Below are positions 60,513-64,000 of a DNA stretch of 64,000 bases, in pieces. The position numbers and the translations under genes are program-made. This stretch comes from Omphiscola glabra (Eukaryota > Mollusca > Gastropoda > Lymnaeidae), in contig OZ024794.1 in the NCBI GenBank assembly GCA_964017045.1, positions 25,725,340 to 25,789,339 of the forward strand, in the 5' to 3' direction. The notes beneath the pieces are model-generated. The model was not told the DNA's origin and made no database searches. It worked only from the letters and a program-made list of their open reading frames with translations. The number at the start of each line of letters is the position of its first letter. Positions within the stretch are counted from its first letter, which is position 1.

Positions 60513-60570
60513 GTTTAACCTTATCAGGTTTAACCTTACTGTGTTTTACTAATTTCCTATTGTGCTAACC

Positions 60571-60970
60571 TGATTGCAGTCTCCCCCTTTATTACATGAT
60601 TTCAGTGATCAAAGTTGTTTTGTGACAACTTTTGTGGCGTCCACTTTCGGGTTTTTCCTATAACCTTGTTTCGCATATTTCCTTCGACTTAATCTGATTG
60701 CAGTCTCTACCCTCACACAAACACATTTTTCATAATATCACAAGAAGTATTTATTTACCCTCATTGACACATTCTAACTAAAGAACGCTAGAACCTTTAG
60801 TTTCATTTTGCTATGACTCGTAGCATAAGTCGATCTGTTTTTGTTTGTTTTTTTATCTCGAATTTATACAATTGAAAATATTGCAAACTTAAATTATTGT
60901 TGCTCAACCCTGCCCTCCCCGGGGTCGGTTCATGTCTCGTGTTGTATATTGTGCGTTTGGTTGTGTGAAT
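60571..60970. other. No gene recognised
   Basis: Contains two copies of CTGATTGCAGTCTC about 115 bp apart (near 60,570 and 60,690); otherwise unremarkable. Confidence 0.5.
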
Positions 60971-61148
60971 CAAAGGCGTTGCTAAGGGGGGAGGGGGCAG
61001 ATGTCCCTGGGCGCCAGACTAGTTAGGGGCGCCAAAATGTGCATTATTTTATTGATGAAAATAATGGACTTGAGAGTTGAAAACAGAAAGGGAGGCTCCT
61101 TAAAATGAATCTTGTCCCCGGGCGCCTAGCACTCTAGCTACGCCTCTG
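60971..61148 (+). mobile_element. hAT-type MITE, GAGGCGTAGCTA family (copy 4)
   Basis: A 178-bp element, CAAAGGCGTTGCTA ... TAGCTACGCCTCTG, flanked by the perfect 8-bp duplication GTGTGAAT (60,963-60,970 and 61,149-61,156). Confidence 0.92.
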
Positions 61149-62243
61149 GTGTGAATATCGAAACATCCTAAAAAAATATCTACAGATGTGGATGACTCCT
61201 CCACCCCTCCCCCGCCGTTGGTTAAGTTTTATTTCAGCCTTATCTAACGACCAGGAGGATCAATAGATCTCGTGCCTGTTTACAAATGGCGCCAACCTGA
61301 ATGTCTTCTAGCGCCCCCACGCAGGCTTACACTGTATCCCCCCTGGGGTCATCACTCGCCCCGGGCTCTAACCCTGGGTCCGCTCAGCGGGGTATTGCCG
61401 GGTCAAGTGAGCACATAAAATAGCACTCGAAAGTTTGTTTTACAGACTGAGTCTGCAGTATGACCATACAAGGGTATGGTAATATTAGCACGTTTTTTTA
61501 AGCGCATGTAAGAGATAATACGGGGAATGTTTGAGATATAGCAGGCGGGAAAATGCTATATTTTGTAATCTTAAGCTAAATTTTTTTTTTTGGGAGTTTC
61601 GATCTTTTCTTAATCCAAGTAGTGAGCAGCGCCTATTCCCTGTCAATAATCATCTCTCGCTATTACCGGCCAAAAATGACGGATGGTTTGATAAATTGAA
61701 TAAATTTAAAATTTCGGCTTTTAAAAACTCGTAGTTCTCTACGAACTAGGATGCTTTTACATTTTAACAAAATGAAATTATTTGTTGCTTTAATCAAGGG
61801 AAAATATTATTCATTTTTTTTTTGAAATTTTTAATAGTTATTTAATAAAATACTTTTGCGGTATATTTTCGAGTAGGCCTATATTCGAAAAAAAAAGAGC
61901 TTTGATGTAGAATATGGGTTTAAATTCATCCTCAAAATCTAAAGGTTTCTATTGTTATCATTACAACCGGCGACGTCTGGTTCGGACAAATGCACTACCA
62001 GTTACACTCGTTCATTAAGAAGACGACATTTTTTGTCGTTGAAATATTTCAGTTAAATAAACGGGGTTGTTGTCCTATAAGTGGATCATAGGAGATGTTT
62101 ATGATTTTCTCACGGTACATGGATTTGATAATAGAAATCAATGAAGATAAAACTAATCAACAAAATTTTGCCACGCGTGTTGTCCTCGTTTTGCGATCGC
62201 CGTTCTTATAGAGTAGACCCTATCAAAGTGCCTGCATTGAAAC
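61149..62243. other. No gene recognised
   Basis: A GC-richer patch at 61,200-61,400, then AT-rich DNA; no supported exon. Confidence 0.5.
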
Positions 62244-62300
62244 CGTATCCGGAAATTTGTGTGAAAGAAATTTAGTGGACGGAATATTGATCGACGGAAG
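62244..62300 (+). mobile_element. Solo left arm of the foldback MITE family (second case)
   Basis: CGTATCCGGAAATTTGTGTG, then AAAGAAATTTAGTGGACGGA and ATTGATCGACGG follow the left arm of the complete foldback elements. The right arm is missing and the arm grades into a tandem array of its own motif. Confidence 0.85.
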
Positions 62301-62493
62301 TTTGATCGAACGGAAATTTGGTCGAACAGAAGCTTGATCGAACGGACGTTTGGTCGAACGGAAGTTTGGTCGAACGGAAGTTTGGTCGAACAGAAGTTTG
62401 GTCGAACGGAAGTTTGGTCGAACGGAAGTTTGGTCAAACGGAAGTTTGGTCGAACGGAAGTTTGGTCGAACGGAAGTTTGGTCGAATGGAAGT
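62301..62493. repeat. 16-bp minisatellite derived from a foldback arm
   Basis: About twelve copies of CGGAAGTTTGGTCGAA. The unit is the same length and nearly the same sequence as the sub-repeat inside the foldback arms (CGGAAATTTGATCGAA), and the left copies are intermediate. The array looks like an expansion of the arm. Confidence 0.95.
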
Positions 62494-62523
62494 TTTGTCG
62501 CGACCCACAGGTTGAGAACCGCT
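62494..62523. mobile_element. hAT-type MITE terminal fragment
   Basis: GTCGCGACCCACAGGTTGAG followed by AACCGCTG is the right end of the family seen at 34,238-34,434. It is fused directly to the 16-bp array; its left end is absent. Confidence 0.8.
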
Positions 62524-63435
62524 GCTTTATAAAAGTAAATTTTTTCGTATAAATCCTGTGTATGCATTTTTGTTTGCATTTATGTAATTGTACGGGATTT
62601 ATCCTTTATGTGATTGTAGAAACTAATATTCATATTCGGTATGGAAAAGGTTTTTATCAAACTTAGTGCTTGTAAAACATAATATACACAAGATATATTT
62701 AAACCTAAATACGTCACAAATACAAAACACATAGCAACATCTACTAATTTAATCTCCACACCAAAACACAACATTGAACAAATCATTAACATCCCTCCCC
62801 GTTTGAAACAAAACAAGAAAAACAGATTTTGGGAGGGTGGGGCTGAAAAAATGAAAGAACTTGTTTTCATCGGCCACGAGTCTATGTGTCAAGTTTAAGC
62901 TCGATAGGATGCCGGGAAGTTGATAATTCAAATATCTTTAAAAACAGCATCTAATGAAACCAACAGTTCTAGACAAGATCACGAGAAGACGAGCAACGAG
63001 CTGAAATGACTCAAATTAACACGTCTACATACATACAAGACCGTGTGAAGAAGGAGGTTGAAGGTGTCACTCACACAGGGTGCCAACATGGGGGGGGGGG
63101 CGCACCAAAATATATATATTTTTTTTAAATAGGACCTTTGTAGTGAATAAAATAATAAACTGCCATGTACTTCACAGATGCAAAGGTCGCTAAAATCAAC
63201 TTTTTACTGGTCCATACCAGGCGGCACTTTTTTCTATAAATTGATTGGCGCCATTTGTACAAGGACACCACTATTTTACCGCGTGGCACACCTCATCTTA
63301 ACGGTATTCCTCATATAGTTCGTTAATTAAAAGACCCTGGCGACAAAATGGGTTTATTTTTATTGAAACCAGGACCAACATTGAAAGTTACGTAAAGGTA
63401 AGTAATTGTATAAAGTTTGAATAACGACAACTTAC
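62524..63435. other. Non-coding stretch inside the inferred intron
   Basis: Contains a dispersed-repeat fragment at 62,820-62,935 (inverted relative of 38,220-38,490) and a G-tract near 63,090-63,099. No supported exon. Confidence 0.5.
62820..62935 (-). repeat. Dispersed repeat fragment (family with 26,450 and 38,220)
   Basis: The minus strand gives TATCGAGCTTAAACTTGACA, then CATAGACTCGTGGCCGATGA and a G/C-rich CCCACCCTCCC stretch, matching the pattern of 38,395-38,490. Confidence 0.5.
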
Positions 63436-63490
63436 CAATGAGGACTAAGGCTGTCAACAGGTAGAGGGTGGTGAGTCGGCAAGAAGACAT
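63436..63490 (-). CDS. Candidate exon 1 of a secreted protein gene (signal peptide)
   Basis: The minus-strand ATG at 63,490 opens 18 codons (MSSCRLTTLYLLTALVLI) plus one base, then a consensus donor TTG/GTAAGT. The segment is a classic signal-peptide start: a short polar N-region with one Arg followed by a Leu-rich core. The core is incomplete at the splice site and is finished by the exon at 39,045-39,265, whose acceptor phase fits. A TATA/initiator pair lies 70-100 bp upstream. The gene is too short and too split for ordinary open-reading-frame detection. The product family is unknown. Confidence 0.66.
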
Positions 63491-63560
63491 CTTTAGGTGA
63501 CCAGTCTCAGGATGACGCCGTCTTTGTATAGGTTAGTGCGTGAGGGGGGTCGACAGGACT
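63491..63560 (-). other. Inferred 5' untranslated region
   Basis: Seventy bases between the proposed start of transcription and the ATG. No upstream ATG is seen on the minus strand in this stretch. The bases before the start codon are CCTAAAG. Confidence 0.45.
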
Positions 63561-63590
63561 GGAGCTCACCGCAGATGCTCTGGTATAAAT
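63556..63590 (-). promoter_or_regulatory. Core promoter-like TATA and initiator
   Basis: On the minus strand ATTTATA (63,590-63,584) lies about 30 bp upstream of CCAGTCC (63,562-63,556), which resembles the TCAGT-type initiator. The 30-bp spacing is that of a standard TATA-driven start site. A second TATA-like TATATCT occurs further upstream, near 63,619. Confidence 0.42.
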
Positions 63591-64000
63591 GTGGTCCGAC
63601 ACCGGTCAGGGGTAGATATACCCAGAGTCCGTACAAGTCGTGACTAAGTGGCGGCCCCTACTGCAGCCTCTCCTCTCCCGGGTCATCCCAGTCCGCGCCA
63701 AATATTAGCATAATCAGGAAGTGATCTGGCACCGACTCCACGCACTGGGCGAGCGGATTGAAGGAATGGAGATGGTGATCAATGTTTGCACAGTGATGTT
63801 AATACTAATGGCATTAAATATATTTAGAACCTGTAGCAATTACCTATTTCGTGTAGAAGAGATCACTTTTGTATTAAGTGTTAATACTGTAAACCCTTTC
63901 ATCGCTTGATTAATTTCGTTCATGACAAAATGGACACATGGTTGTTGGTAAAGGTATAGCACAAAATAATTTACAGTAATATGTTTTTTAAATATTTGTA
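63591..64000. other. Upstream flank of the candidate gene
   Basis: GC-richer next to the promoter (63,591-63,700), then AT-rich. The 62-codon plus-strand frame at 63,721-63,909 has no recognisable features. Confidence 0.45.

Larger units (their letters stand above)
59870..60570 (-). mobile_element. Penelope-like retroelement relic
   Basis: Minus-strand order: an inverted segment (about 60,520-60,565), the end of the GIY-YIG-region open frame (60,512-60,279), then a tail with a hammerhead-like core (60,074-60,051). About 38 bp containing AGTAAAACACAGTAAGGTTA occurs at 59,985-60,028 and again inverted at 60,520-60,560, so the relic has partial inverted ends as truncated Penelope-like copies often do. 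The reverse-transcriptase domain is absent. Confidence 0.75.
39266..63435 (-). other. Inferred 24.2-kb intron of the secreted-protein candidate
   Basis: Inferred from the matching donor at 63,434-63,435 (GTAAGT) and acceptor at 39,266-39,267 (CAG). The interval holds arrays, MITEs and a Penelope-like relic but no other strong exon, which is normal for a large repeat-filled animal intron. Confidence 0.5.

Overview
The window reads as animal nuclear DNA, most likely from a gastropod mollusc; that placement is an inference. It is AT-rich and gene-poor. It is packed with short tandem arrays, non-autonomous DNA transposons of the hAT type, and decayed LINE and Penelope-like retroelements. There are no bacterial operons, no rRNA, no CRISPR and no tRNA that I can recognise. 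Most long open frames come from minisatellites whose unit length is a multiple of three.

Layout. 1-15,629: an 18-bp array, a minus-strand LINE 3' end (2.8-3.5 kb), a 390-bp GATA array, a possible minus-strand coding exon (9,093-9,307), small arrays, and a plus-strand LINE relic (13.1-14.3 kb) with its middle deleted. 15,630-25,576: a head-to-tail tandem duplication of a 4,972-bp unit. I found one base difference between the copies. Each copy holds a 20-bp array, a 2-kb hAT-like element (with a nested smaller hAT-like element and 27-bp and 47-bp arrays), a 23-bp array and a TA-flanked MITE. 25.6-39 kb: arrays of 36, 47, 35, 48, 42, 35 and 16 bp. The 35-bp array at 31.9-32.4 kb carries eleven perfect TGACGTCA (CRE) palindromes. 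39-63.5 kb: apparently one large minus-strand intron filled with 24-, 44-, 53-, 35-, 15-, 36- and 16-bp arrays and several MITE families, including a foldback family with 9-bp target-site duplications.

Genes. The best-supported gene is on the minus strand. It has a TATA/initiator-like promoter near 63,560-63,590, and a short first exon (63,436-63,490) that encodes the first part of a signal peptide and ends at GTAAGT. About 24.2 kb downstream an exon (39,045-39,265) follows an excellent acceptor. The phases match, and the join completes a textbook signal peptide ending LALA before SEL. The product is an unrecognised secreted or peptide-precursor-like protein. The exon at 9,093-9,307 has dibasic sites and a KR-QWC segment; it could be a later exon of the same gene, but this is unproven. 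A weaker two-exon candidate (56,159-56,254 and 55,727-55,917) lies inside the large intron.

Mobile elements. The hAT-type MITEs show 8-bp target-site duplications, the foldback family shows 9-bp ones, and one MITE is flanked by TA. A Penelope-like relic (about 59.9-60.57 kb) keeps a GIY-YIG-region reading frame and a degenerate hammerhead core. Two solo foldback arms run directly into minisatellites, and in one case the array unit is the arm's own sub-repeat. This suggests that transposon arms seed tandem arrays here.
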